Numbered from the stretch's first letter, positions 34,668 to 42,954 are shown. The stretch is 64,000 nt of DNA from Bacteroidetes oral taxon 274 str. F0058 (GCA_000163695.1 GG774890.1:290722-354721); one strand, 5' to 3'. Numbers and translations: made by a program. Notes: generated by a model not told the origin, from the sequence alone.

Positions 34668-35429
34668 TTAAATGTTTTTCAAATCGCCGATAGGATATTT
34701 CGGGAACATATTTTCCTGCATCCAGAGGTTAGCATTGTGTGGACTCATGCCCCAACCTGTGTTACAAGTAGATACGAATTCCACTATCGAGGTACCTTTC
34801 TTCAACTGGCAGTTTTCGAAAGCCTTGCGGATAGCTTTTTTCGATTTCATTACGGCAGGCATCTTGTCTACGCTCTGGCGTGTTACATAGCAAGTACCGT
34901 CGAGTTGTGCAAGCATATCGCTTATTTTCAGTGCATAGCCGTTTATTTCGTGGTTACGTCCGGTGGGGCAGGTAGCTGTTTTCATACCTTCCAGAGTGGT
35001 CGGAGCCATCTGACCGCCAGTCATACCGTAGATAGCGTTATTGATGAAAAAGATGGCGATATTTTCACCGCGGTTGCAGGCGTGTATTGTTTCGGCTGTT
35101 CCGATAGCTGCTAAGTCGCCGTCGCCCTGATATGTAAATACATATTTGTCGGGTAGTAGGCGTTTGGTTGCTGTCGCCAGTGCCGGAGCACGTCCGTGTG
35201 CTGCCTGCTGCCAATCGATATCGATATAGTTGTAGGCAAATACGGCACAACCCACAGGAGCAATACCTATGGTTTCGTTCTGGATACCCATCTCATCGAT
35301 AACCTCTGCAATCAATTTGTGTACCACACCGTGGCTGCAGCCCGGACAGTAGTGCATTACGTTGTTGGTAAGCAATCTGGTTTTTTTGTAGACCAAATTT
35401 TCCGGTTTAATCATTTCTTGTGTTGTCAT
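34668..35429 (-). CDS. 2-oxoacid:ferredoxin oxidoreductase, beta (TPP-binding) subunit
   Basis: 253 residues. MHYCPGCSHGVVHKLIAE begins the domain; GIAPVGCAVFAYNY, AHGRAPALATATKRL and FTYQGDGDLAAIGTAETIHACNRGENIAIFFINNAIYGMTGGQMAPTT include the thiamine diphosphate/Mg motif GDGD...NN. Three Cys near the N-terminus (CPGC, GC) could contribute an Fe-S cluster. It lies downstream of the lipoprotein array, separated from the alpha subunit gene by 2.4 kb. Whether it has its own promoter between 35430 and 35510 is unclear. Confidence 0.93.
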   Translation of the reverse strand: MTTQEMIKPENLVYKKTRLLTNNVMHYCPGCSHGVVHKLIAEVIDEMGIQNETIGIAPVGCAVFAYNYIDIDWQQAAHGRAPALATATKRLLPDKYVFTYQGDGDLAAIGTAETIHACNRGENIAIFFINNAIYGMTGGQMAPTTLEGMKTATCPTGRNHEINGYALKISDMLAQLDGTCYVTRQSVDKMPAVMKSKKAIRKAFENCQLKKGTSIVEFVSTCNTGWGMSPHNANLWMQENMFPKYPIGDLKNI

Positions 35430-35510
35430 ATTATATAATTTTTTTTGTTGATAATATTCGTGTTTAATTTAATTTCTGTGTTTATCGTATATTTTTGTAT
35501 ACCTATTAGC

Positions 35511-35603
35511 TTATATTATATTCGTAGCATTAACGTCAAGAATGGCATTTGCGTGTTTAACCATTCCACATATTATTACTGCGAATAATATAACTTTTTT
35601 CAT
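35511..35603 (-). pseudogene. Truncated sixth copy of the lipoprotein array
   Basis: A 30-codon frame starting MKKVILFAVIICGMVKHANA and ending at TAA 35511. The start and position (2 bp after the stop of copy 5, like the 2-10 bp gaps between full copies) match the array, but the body is gone and the lipobox region has decayed. It sits between the array and the beta subunit gene. Confidence 0.5.
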
Positions 35604-35605
35604 AT

Positions 35606-36019
35606 TTATTTAAAAGAAAATTTAAAGATTACACCTAAATCTATTTTATTCTTGAAAAATTTTCTTTCCTCATTAGGAGGAGGAGGGACTCCACCAGACC
35701 AAAATTTATATTGTTCTTCTCCCGAACAATTATATCCGTTACCGCTATACATATCCTTACCCCTTTGTTTATAGTGGTATCTTATCATAAAAGCATTATC
35801 TTGAGTAACTGTATCTTTGAGTAGAAATATGGTTACTTCTTTAGCTTTTCCTTTTTTTATCTCCTCACATTTATCTGCAAGCCATTTTACGTTTACGAGC
35901 GGGTCTTTTACACCGCACGCCGTGATGTCGTGCCTCTCGTATACGGTATAGTTTCTTTGGCAGCCGGTAAAGACTGCTACCGTACATATAATCATCAATG
36001 TCGATATAACTTTTTTCAT
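35606..36019 (-). CDS. Lipoprotein array copy 5
   Basis: 137 residues. MKKVISTLMIICTVAVFTGC ends in a lipobox Cys at 20; then QRNYTVYERHDITACGVKDPLVN and the signature WLADKCEEIKKGKAKEVTIFLLKDTVTQDNAFMIRYHYKQ. Two further Cys pairs are conserved among copies (ACGVKDP and CSGEEQ). The end VIFKFSFK suggests a beta strand. It closely resembles copies 2 and 3. Family of small Bacteroidetes lipoproteins with a 'CGVxDPLxNLxWL' motif; function unknown. Confidence 0.8.
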   Translation of the reverse strand: MKKVISTLMIICTVAVFTGCQRNYTVYERHDITACGVKDPLVNVKWLADKCEEIKKGKAKEVTIFLLKDTVTQDNAFMIRYHYKQRGKDMYSGNGYNCSGEEQYKFWSGGVPPPPNEERKFFKNKIDLGVIFKFSFK

Positions 36020-36029
36020 AAAGATTACT

Positions 36030-36440
36030 TTATTTGTATTTTGTCTTGAAGATAATACCCAAATGTTTTTTGTTTTTATAAAATTCTTCTTCTATTTCAG
36101 AGTCAGGAGGAGTTAATCCTAAACCTGAACGATATAACTCTTTTCCCGAGCAATTATAACCATATATTATGTATATATCTTCTTTATTTTTATAGTAATA
36201 CATTAGCTTGAAAACATTATCTTTTGTAACGGTATCTTGAAGGAGAGAAATTGTTGTTTCTCCATTTTTCGCTTTCTTTGCTTTTTCACATTCCTCAGCA
36301 AGCCAAGGCAAATTTACGAGCGGGTCTTTTACACCACACGCTGTGATATCGTGCCTCTCGTATACGGTATAGTTTCTCTTACAGCCTGTAAAGACCGTAA
36401 CCGCAAATACAATCAGCAATGTAGATATAACTTTTTTCAT
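36030..36440 (-). CDS. Lipoprotein array copy 4
   Basis: 136 residues, lipobox Cys at 20 (VTVFTGC). After KRNYTVYERHDITACGVKDPLVN it reads LPWLAEECEKAKKAKNGETTISLLQDTVTKDNVFKLMYYYKNKEDI. More diverged than copies 2, 3 and 5 in the middle, with LPWL and LLQDT shared with copy 1. It follows copy 3 by 2 bp and precedes copy 5 by 10 bp. Confidence 0.8.
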   Translation of the reverse strand: MKKVISTLLIVFAVTVFTGCKRNYTVYERHDITACGVKDPLVNLPWLAEECEKAKKAKNGETTISLLQDTVTKDNVFKLMYYYKNKEDIYIIYGYNCSGKELYRSGLGLTPPDSEIEEEFYKNKKHLGIIFKTKYK

Positions 36441-36442
36441 AT

Positions 36443-36856
36443 TTATTTAAAGTAAAATTTAAAGATTACACCTAAATCTGTTTTATTTTTGAAAAATTTT
36501 TCTTTTATTTTATTAGGAGGAAGAATTCCTCCAGACCAATAACTGTACTGTTTCTTTCCCGAACAATCATACCCATCTCCGCTATACATATCCTTACCTC
36601 CTTGTTTATAGTGGTATCTTATCATAAAAGCGTTATCCTGAGTAACTGTATCTTTGAGTAGAGATATTGTCGTCTCTTTATGTTTCCCTTTTTTTATTTC
36701 CTCGCATTTATCTGCGAGCCATTTTACGTTTACAAGCGGGTCTTTTACACCACACGCCGTGATGTCGTGATTTTCGTATACGGTATAGTTTTTCTTGCAG
36801 CCGGTAAAGACTGCTACCGTACATATAACCAGCAATGTCGATATAACTTTTTTCAT
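36443..36856 (-). CDS. Lipoprotein array copy 3
   Basis: 137 residues, lipobox Cys at 20 (VAVFTGC). KKNYTVYENHDITACGVKDPLVN replaces the usual ERH with ENH. The remainder (WLADKCEEIKKGKHKETTISLLKDTVTQDNAF) is nearly that of copies 2 and 5. The gap to copy 2 is 3 bp. Confidence 0.8.
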   Translation of the reverse strand: MKKVISTLLVICTVAVFTGCKKNYTVYENHDITACGVKDPLVNVKWLADKCEEIKKGKHKETTISLLKDTVTQDNAFMIRYHYKQGGKDMYSGDGYDCSGKKQYSYWSGGILPPNKIKEKFFKNKTDLGVIFKFYFK

Positions 36857-36859
36857 ACC

Positions 36860-37273
36860 TTATTTAAAAGAAAATTTAAAGATTACCCCCAAATCCATTT
36901 TATTTTTGAAAAATTTTTCTTTTTCTTCAGGAGGAAAAGGCATCATTCCTGAACGAAATCCATATAACCATTTTCCTGAACAATCATATCCATCACCGCT
37001 ATACATATCCTTACCCCTTTGTTTATAGTGGTATCTTATCATAAAAGCATTATCTTGAGTAACTGTATCTTTGAGTAGAGATATTGTTACTTCTTTAGCT
37101 TTTCCTTTTTTTATCTCCTCGCATTTCTCTGCAAGCCATTTTACGTTTACGAGCGGGTCTTTTACTCCGCACGCCGTGATGTCGTGCCTTTCGTATACGG
37201 TATAGTTTCTCTTGCAGCCGGTAAAGACTGCTACCGTACATATAACCAGCAATGCCGATATAACTTTTTTCAT
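36860..37273 (-). CDS. Lipoprotein array copy 2
   Basis: 137 residues, lipobox Cys at 20. KRNYTVYERHDITACGVKDPLVN, then WLAEKCEEIKKGKAKEVTISLLKDTVTQDNAFMIRYHYKQ. The DNA of the first ~300 bases is almost the same as that of copies 3 and 5, so duplication is recent or the copies convert each other. It lies 10 bp behind copy 1. Confidence 0.8.
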   Translation of the reverse strand: MKKVISALLVICTVAVFTGCKRNYTVYERHDITACGVKDPLVNVKWLAEKCEEIKKGKAKEVTISLLKDTVTQDNAFMIRYHYKQRGKDMYSGDGYDCSGKWLYGFRSGMMPFPPEEKEKFFKNKMDLGVIFKFSFK

Positions 37274-37283
37274 AATATTAAAT

Positions 37284-37688
37284 TTATTGTTTTATACTCC
37301 AGATTGTACTTATTATTTTTTTATTCTTTTTAAATTCCAATGTCTCTGATTCAGGAGGAGTAACAGTATTATATATCATAACAGTATCCCCTTCACAATT
37401 ATAATATTCTCCTCTTGAAAACTTCCCTCTCCCATATAGCTCAAAAACTCTGTTGGTTTCGAAAAAATAGTCTTGTGTAATGGTGTCTTGTAGTAGAAAT
37501 ATGGACATATCTCTTTCATTAAAACTATTTTTACAAAGTTTTGCCAACCAAGGTAAATTTATGAGCGGGTCTTTTACACCGCATGCCGTGATGTCGTGCC
37601 TCTCGTATACGGTATAGTTTCTTTGGCAGCCTATCAGAGCCACTAATACAAAACCCAAGGTGATTGATATTAGCGATACATTTTTCAT
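37284..37688 (-). CDS. Lipoprotein array copy 1 (most diverged)
   Basis: 134 residues from ATG 37688 (MKNVSLISITLGFVLVALIGC, lipobox Cys at 21). QRNYTVYERHDITACGVKDPLINLPWLAKLCKN keeps the signature; the rest (NERDMSIFLLQDTITQDYFF...YYNCEGDTVMIYN) differs from the other copies. It stands first in the array, 74 bp after an inverted repeat that separates the array from the alpha subunit gene. A further 5-codon extension upstream (ATG 37703) is possible. Confidence 0.78.
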   Translation of the reverse strand: MKNVSLISITLGFVLVALIGCQRNYTVYERHDITACGVKDPLINLPWLAKLCKNSFNERDMSIFLLQDTITQDYFFETNRVFELYGRGKFSRGEYYNCEGDTVMIYNTVTPPESETLEFKKNKKIISTIWSIKQ

Positions 37689-37761
37689 AAAAGTGATACT
37701 CAAATTTCTCTGCGTGTTATATGTCTTTTTTTTGTTGCTGCCTACGAAACATTTTTCATTC

Positions 37762-37797
37762 CAAGCACTTACACTCGTATTGTAATGTAAGTGCTTG
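37762..37797. terminator. Perfect 12-bp inverted repeat after alpha subunit gene
   Basis: CAAGCACTTACA (37762-37773) and TGTAAGTGCTTG (37786-37797) are exact reverse complements around a 12-base loop. It lies 20 bp after the alpha subunit stop. No T-run follows on the minus strand, so it may be an attenuator or an mRNA stabiliser rather than a simple terminator. Confidence 0.55.
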
Positions 37798-37816
37798 ATA
37801 TGAAAAGTGTTGTTTG

Positions 37817-38899
37817 TTAGTTCAACTTGAATTTTTCTTTGAACTTTTCCATTATTTCTTCTGCCGAAGGGATATTACCGCCCATACGACCGTGGAACTC
37901 TACCGGCACTTTACCGTTTACGGCGAGACGTACGTCTTCTACCATCTGACCTGCCGAAAGCTCGATAGACATAAAGCCTTTTACCTTCTGTGCCAGGCGT
38001 TCTATCTCTTTTGTCGGGAAGGGCCACAGTGTTATTGGACGTAGCAAACCTACCTTGATGCCTTCTGCACGGAGAGCTTCCATAGCGTTACCACACAGAC
38101 GAGCAGCCGAACCAAAAGCTACGAAAACGTAGTCGGCGTCTTCGACGTTATGAGCTTCGAAGCGTACTTCGGTTTCCTCTATCTTTCTGTATTTGGCTTG
38201 CAAGCGGTGGTTTGTAGCCTCCATCACATCGGCTTCCAGAGCGAGCGATGTTATTATGTTGCGTTCTCTGTCGTCGGTCTTACCCATTGTTCCCCAAGGA
38301 CACTCTTTGCGTACTTCCTCGTCGGTGCGGCGTGGTTTGAAGGGCGGCAATACCACCTTCTCCATCATCTGTCCGACGATACCGTCTGCCAATATTATTG
38401 CGGGGTTTCTGTATTTGAAAGCCAAGTCGAAGCCGAGTCCGACGAAGTCTGCCATCTCCTGTACTGTCGAAGGAGCAAGAGTGATAAGACGATAGTCGCC
38501 GTGTCCTCCGCCTTTGACTGTCTGGAAATAGTCTGCCTGCGAGGGCTGTATGGTACCGAGACCCGGACCTCCACGCATAACGTTCACCAACAGACAGGGC
38601 AGCTCTGCACCTGCAATATACGATATACCTTCTTGTTTTAGCGACATACCCGGCGACGACGACGAAGTCATCACTTTTTTACCGCACGATGCACCACCGT
38701 ACACCATATTGATGGCAGCTACTTCGCTTTCTGCCTGTAGCACTACCATTCCTGTCGTAGTCCACGGAGCTTCGTCCATAAGAGTTTCCATCACCTCAGA
38801 CTGCGGTGTAATAGGGTATCCGAAATAACCGTCAGCTCCGCAGCGGATAGCAGCGTGTGCTATCGCCTCATTTCCTTTCATCAATTTAATTTCTTCCAT
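37817..38899 (-). CDS. vorB: 2-oxoacid:ferredoxin oxidoreductase, alpha subunit (VorB type)
   Basis: 360 residues from ATG 38899, which is preceded by GGAGGG at about 10 bases; a TTG 18 bp further up was not chosen. MKGNEAIAHAAIRCGADGYFGYPITPQSEVMETL is the POR domain I start with the substrate-binding loop; VNVMRGGPGLGTIQPSQADYFQT and ILADGIVGQMMEKV follow, with domain II (GLLRPITLWPFPTKEI) at the end. This is annotated as 3-methyl-2-oxobutanoate dehydrogenase subunit VorB in relatives. Substrate (valine-derived oxoacid or 2-oxoglutarate) is inferred. Confidence 0.92.
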   Translation of the reverse strand: MEEIKLMKGNEAIAHAAIRCGADGYFGYPITPQSEVMETLMDEAPWTTTGMVVLQAESEVAAINMVYGGASCGKKVMTSSSSPGMSLKQEGISYIAGAELPCLLVNVMRGGPGLGTIQPSQADYFQTVKGGGHGDYRLITLAPSTVQEMADFVGLGFDLAFKYRNPAIILADGIVGQMMEKVVLPPFKPRRTDEEVRKECPWGTMGKTDDRERNIITSLALEADVMEATNHRLQAKYRKIEETEVRFEAHNVEDADYVFVAFGSAARLCGNAMEALRAEGIKVGLLRPITLWPFPTKEIERLAQKVKGFMSIELSAGQMVEDVRLAVNGKVPVEFHGRMGGNIPSAEEIMEKFKEKFKLN

Positions 38900-38919
38900 A
38901 ATTCTTTTTCCCTCCAATT

Positions 38920-39147
38920 TTAAGCATCAACTTTAAATCTGTAAACGGTGATTACTGCATCCGGACATACCATTCCGCAAGCCATACATCCAACACAATC
39001 TTCATTTACCATTGTTGCGTAATGGTACCCTTTGGAGTTTACTTTTGCGTCCAACTCCAAAACACTCTGAGGGCAAGCCTGTACACACAGGTCGCAGCCC
39101 TTGCAACGCTCGGTATCTACTACCACGGTTCCTTTAATTTTTGCCAT
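38920..39147 (-). CDS. 2-oxoacid:ferredoxin oxidoreductase, ferredoxin-like subunit
   Basis: 75 residues with two 4Fe-4S motifs: CKGCDLCVQACPQS and CVGCMACGMVCPDA. It passes electrons from the TPP site to ferredoxin. First gene of the operon; a TAAATTTG -7 box (minus strand, 39202-39195) lies 47 bp upstream. Confidence 0.93.
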   Translation of the reverse strand: MAKIKGTVVVDTERCKGCDLCVQACPQSVLELDAKVNSKGYHYATMVNEDCVGCMACGMVCPDAVITVYRFKVDA

Positions 39148-39194
39148 ATTTTATTTAATTTTTAGTTGTATATTCTATCTCAAAAAATGGTTTG

Positions 39195-39202
39195 CAAATT
39201 TA
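39195..39202 (-). promoter_or_regulatory. -7 box of the oxoacid oxidoreductase operon
   Basis: TAAATTTG on the minus strand fits TAnnTTTG. No clear -33 TTTG at 19-21 bp. Confidence 0.4.
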
Positions 39203-39328
39203 ATATTTTTATACGATTTAATAAAATATATTTTTTATTTTACACCATAGACTTGGGCAATGAGTTTTTTTATAACTTTGCAAACTGTATCTAACACTAA
39301 AATAAAGTAAAGTATCAAAGCGAGTTAA

Positions 39329-42046
39329 ATGGCTGATAATATAGATAACGAAGATTTGCACGACAGCGACGAAAACGACTTGGAGTACTACTCCGACGAG
39401 AGTGAAGTGTCGCATTCGGCGTATAAGTTGCCCTCTATTCTCGACGAGAGAAGTATGAATTCCATCGGCGGTATGTTCTACAAATGGCAGATGGATTTCG
39501 GCTCTTATATCATTCTCAATAGGGCTATACCACATATAAACGACGGACTGAAGCCCGTTCAGCGACGTGTCTTGTACTCGATGAGGCGTATGGAAGACGG
39601 GCGTTACAATAAGGTTGCCAATGTGGTGGGGCATACTATGCAGTTTCACCCTCACGGCGACAGCTCTATATACGGGGCTTTGGTCGGGCTCGGACAGAAG
39701 AATATCCTTATCGATACACAAGGGAACTGGGGCAATATCCTCACAGGCGACCCCGCTGCCGCTGCTCGTTACATCGAGGCTCGTCTGTCTCGATTCGCCC
39801 TCGATACCGTATTCAACCCCAAGACAACAGAGTGGAAGCCATCGTACGACGGTCGAAACGACGAACCTGTGGCTCTGCCGGTAAAATTTCCGCTATTGCT
39901 GGCTCAGGGCAGCGAAGGTATCGGCTATGGGCTGAATACCAAGATACTGCCTCATAACTTCAACGAACTTATAGATGCTACCATACTCTATCTGCAAGGT
40001 AAAGAATTTTGTCTGTATCCCGACTTCCCCACAGGCGGTATGATAGACGTGAGTCGCTACAACGACGGCGAACGCGGCGGAAAAGTGATGATGAGGGTCA
40101 ATATCACCAAGTCGGCAGACAACAAAAGTCTTATTATCAATAATGTCCCATACGGACTGGATACTGCCAAGCTCATAGAGAGCATCATACAGGCAAACGA
40201 AAAAGGTAAGATAAACATAAAGAAGATAGACGACAATACCGCCGAAGGTGTGGAGATTATACTTCATCTCGAAGCCAAGACATCTCTCGACAAGACGATA
40301 GACGCTCTGTATGCCTTTACCGACTGCCAGACACAGTATTCGCCAAACTGCTGTGTGATAGACAATAACAAGCCGGTGTTTGTAACAGTGTCGGAGGTGT
40401 TGCGGCGAAGTGCCGACAATACCGTCGGATTGCTGAGGAAAGAGCTCGATATCGAACGTCACGAACTGTCGGAGCAACTTCTGTTTGCATCGTTGGAGAA
40501 AATATTTATCGAAGAGCGGATATACAAAGACCCCGAATTCGAAAATGCCAAATCGGAAGATATCGCTCTGAAACACATAGACAGGCGTATAGAACCTTAT
40601 AAAAAGGACTTTGTCAGAACCGTAACACGCGACGACCTACGTAAGCTGCTCGACATACGAATGGCACGTATCTTGAAGTTCAATACCGACAAGGCGGAGG
40701 CAAACATTGCCGCCATAAGAGGAGCAATAGAAGAGGTAGATTATAAACTCGACAACATAATAGAACACTCCATCAAGTGGTTTGAATATCTGAAAAAGAC
40801 ATACGGCAAAAACTATCAACGCCAGACCGAAATACGCAGTTTCGAAAACATAGAAGCCACCAAGGTGGTGGAGGCTAACGAGAAACTTTATGTAAGTCGC
40901 AAGGAGGGATTTGTCGGTACAAACTTGAAAAAAGAGGAAGACATAGAGTTCGTGCAGAACTGCTCCGATATAGATGATGTGATAGTGTTTTTCAAAGACG
41001 GTAAATATAAGGTGGTGAAAATCTCCGAGAAACAGTTTGTCGGTAAAGACATAGAATATGTAGCTGTCTACAAACGCAATGACCAGCGTACCATATTCAA
41101 CGCCATATACCGCGATGGTAAGAATGGCGTGTATTACATTAAGCGTTTCTTTGTCAGCGGCGTCATACGCGATAAAGAGTACGACCTGACCTGCGGCACG
41201 GAAGGTTCGCGTCTGATGTACTTTTCGGCTAACCCCAACGGTGAGGCGGAAGTGGTGCGGGTTACGCTCAGGCAGACATCGAGGAAGATAAAAAAGATGC
41301 AATGGGATGTCGATTTCAGTGCCATTGCCATCAAGGGACGTGCCTCGAGGGGCAACCTGCTGACAAAATTCCCCGTGGCAAAAATCACCTTCAAGCAAGG
41401 CGGAGGCTCTACGCTCGGAGGTACACATATATGGTTCGACCGCGATATACTCAAGCTCAACTACGACCGCAGGGGCGAATATCTGGGTGAGTTCTTCAAC
41501 GACGACCTGATACTGGCTGTATACCGCAACGGCGAATATTGTACAACCAATTTCGACCTTACCAATCATTATCGCGACGATATTATGATAATAGAGAAGT
41601 TCGACCCACACAAGATATGGAGTGCCGCTCTGTTCGATGCCGACCAAGGTTTCGATTATATCAAGAGATTCAGGTTCGAGCCGACGGCAAAGCCTGCCTC
41701 GTTCGTTGGCGACAACGCCGCCTCCGAGTTGAAGCTTATTGTCGACGACGCCTATCCGTTGTTCCGAATAATATTCGGAGGCAAAGACAAAAAACGTGAA
41801 TCTATCGATATAGACGTCGAACAGTTCGTGGGCGATAAGTCGTACAAGGCACGGGGGAAACGAATATCCAACTACGAGGTTGCCCGTGTCGAACGCCTCG
41901 AACCTCTACGGCTACCTCCGCCCGAAGAGCTACCCGATGCCGCCACTGATACCGACGAAGGCGAAGAACAAACCTACGACCGTATATCAACGCCCAGACT
42001 TATTTATGACAAAGACGACCCGACGCAGGGCAATTTATTCGAGTAG
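39329..42046 (+). CDS. parC: DNA topoisomerase IV subunit A
   Basis: 905 residues. The breakage-reunion domain holds QRRVLYSMRRMEDGRYNKVANVVGHTMQFHPHGDSSIYGALV and PAAAARYIEARLSR with the catalytic Tyr at about residue 148. A long C-terminal beta-pinwheel follows. The GyrA-box (QRRGGKG) is absent, which favours ParC over GyrA. The highly acidic N- and C-terminal tails are typical of Bacteroidetes ParC. It decatenates replicated chromosomes with ParE, whose gene is not in the window. A TAACTTTG box sits at 39273-39280. Confidence 0.93.
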   Translation: MADNIDNEDLHDSDENDLEYYSDESEVSHSAYKLPSILDERSMNSIGGMFYKWQMDFGSYIILNRAIPHINDGLKPVQRRVLYSMRRMEDGRYNKVANVVGHTMQFHPHGDSSIYGALVGLGQKNILIDTQGNWGNILTGDPAAAARYIEARLSRFALDTVFNPKTTEWKPSYDGRNDEPVALPVKFPLLLAQGSEGIGYGLNTKILPHNFNELIDATILYLQGKEFCLYPDFPTGGMIDVSRYNDGERGGKVMMRVNITKSADNKSLIINNVPYGLDTAKLIESIIQANEKGKINIKKIDDNTAEGVEIILHLEAKTSLDKTIDALYAFTDCQTQYSPNCCVIDNNKPVFVTVSEVLRRSADNTVGLLRKELDIERHELSEQLLFASLEKIFIEERIYKDPEFENAKSEDIALKHIDRRIEPYKKDFVRTVTRDDLRKLLDIRMARILKFNTDKAEANIAAIRGAIEEVDYKLDNIIEHSIKWFEYLKKTYGKNYQRQTEIRSFENIEATKVVEANEKLYVSRKEGFVGTNLKKEEDIEFVQNCSDIDDVIVFFKDGKYKVVKISEKQFVGKDIEYVAVYKRNDQRTIFNAIYRDGKNGVYYIKRFFVSGVIRDKEYDLTCGTEGSRLMYFSANPNGEAEVVRVTLRQTSRKIKKMQWDVDFSAIAIKGRASRGNLLTKFPVAKITFKQGGGSTLGGTHIWFDRDILKLNYDRRGEYLGEFFNDDLILAVYRNGEYCTTNFDLTNHYRDDIMIIEKFDPHKIWSAALFDADQGFDYIKRFRFEPTAKPASFVGDNAASELKLIVDDAYPLFRIIFGGKDKKRESIDIDVEQFVGDKSYKARGKRISNYEVARVERLEPLRLPPPEELPDAATDTDEGEEQTYDRISTPRLIYDKDDPTQGNLFE

Positions 42047-42270
42047 ATGCAGGTAATGTGTTGTGGTACTGTATGATACCGGGTGTGTCTTTTGTTTGAT
42101 ATCTTATTGATAGCACTAACTATCTGTTCTACATTTTTTTTAGAAGTGTAATTATGTTTGCTCTTCTTTTTTATATGTCAAACAGATAATAAGTGATATT
42201 GTTTCATATAATTATCTGTATACGAGACAATTATATAATTATTTTGGTTCAAGATTAGTTAAGTAGAGGT

Positions 42271-42278
42271 TATCTTTG
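42271..42278 (+). promoter_or_regulatory. -7 box before pyrimidine-dimer-glycosylase-like gene
   Basis: TATCTTTG fits TAnnTTTG; TTTG at 42243-42246 is 24 bp away, longer than usual. The region 42047-42340 is AT-rich with a 10-codon leader frame (42298-42330, MSNLATTIEK) and no gene. Confidence 0.35.
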
Positions 42279-42340
42279 CATAATTAATTAAATAATAATG
42301 AGCAATTTAGCTACAACTATAGAAAAATAATGTTTGTTAT

Positions 42341-42345
42341 AGGAG
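42341..42345 (+). promoter_or_regulatory. Strong Shine-Dalgarno AGGAG
   Basis: AGGAG, 6 bases before ATG 42352. Such a site is uncommon among the window's other genes, supporting foreign origin. Confidence 0.6.
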
Positions 42346-42351
42346 AAAATT

Positions 42352-42714
42352 ATGAGATTATGGCATGAGGATTTAATTCACAAATTACCAAGACAACAAC
42401 TTTTAGGTCAACATCGAGAATGTTGTGCATTAAGGGGGAATGGTTGGGGAAAGAGACATTCGACAGTCAATTATGTATTTGATTATGAACCTTTTTTGTT
42501 ATATAAATATCATCGATTAATAATGGATGAAATGAAATATAGGGGTTACAATGTGAGTGAAGAATGGCTTGATAAAAATTATCGAGGAAAAGTTTGTAAA
42601 CCACATAAAGAATTAAAAGAAGTAAAAATCAATTCACCAATTTATAAAGAACATGACGATAGTTATTATATGGAATGTATAAATAACTTAGCGGAGAAGG
42701 GGATAGAGATTTAA
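42352..42714 (+). CDS. Pyrimidine dimer DNA glycosylase-like protein (TIGR02328 type)
   Basis: 120 residues. MRLWHEDLIHKLPRQQLLGQHRECCALRG resembles the TIGR02328/PF03013 group, related to T4 endonuclease V (which has its catalytic residues in the 'LADQHLMAEYREL' start; here the His-Arg-Glu of QLLGQHREC aligns). The WLDKNYRGKVCKPH stretch is also conserved in that group. T4 endonuclease V cuts at UV-made pyrimidine dimers; activity of this shorter family is not established. A strong Shine-Dalgarno AGGAG lies 6 bases before the ATG, unusual for this genome, and codons are AT-rich: likely acquired from a Firmicute or phage. Confidence 0.78.
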   Translation: MRLWHEDLIHKLPRQQLLGQHRECCALRGNGWGKRHSTVNYVFDYEPFLLYKYHRLIMDEMKYRGYNVSEEWLDKNYRGKVCKPHKELKEVKINSPIYKEHDDSYYMECINNLAEKGIEI

Positions 42715-42748
42715 TGTTGGTTCGAAATACTTTTACTACCTTTGTGGC

Positions 42749-42919
42749 ATGTATAACAAGGATGTGTCAATTTTGCTTTATATCTACCTCCATACCGACC
42801 GTCTCGGCTCTGGCTCGGCAGTAACGGACGGTAGAGGCGAGGCGGTACACGTAATCGGCTATATGCCTTATGGCGAGACTCTGCTCGACCTTAGCCAATG
42901 GGGCTATGAGACGCCCTGA
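42749..42919 (+). pseudogene. Rhs-repeat remnant
   Basis: A 56-codon frame whose middle reads YLHTDRLGSGSAVTDGRG and then VIGYMPYGETLLDLSQWGYETP before TGA. This matches the Rhs core ending (YxxTDHLGSxxxVTDxxG...YxPFGE), with the usual next phrase ('YxFTG') beginning EFAGF just beyond the stop. The rest of the Rhs gene and its toxin are absent. The fragment ends 3 bp before the ptb -33 element. Confidence 0.7.
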
Positions 42920-42922
42920 GAG

Positions 42923-42954
42923 TTTGCAGGATTCATAAATTATACCTAATTTTG
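42923..42954 (+). promoter_or_regulatory. Consensus promoter of ptb
   Basis: TTTG (42923-42926), 20 bp, TAATTTTG (42947-42954). It stands 55 bp before ATG 43010 and directly adjoins the Rhs fragment. Confidence 0.75.

Noticed and set aside
40637..41647. Minus-strand frame of about 336 codons over parC
   Set aside because: Shadow of topoisomerase IV; hydrophobic look arises from the complementary codons.
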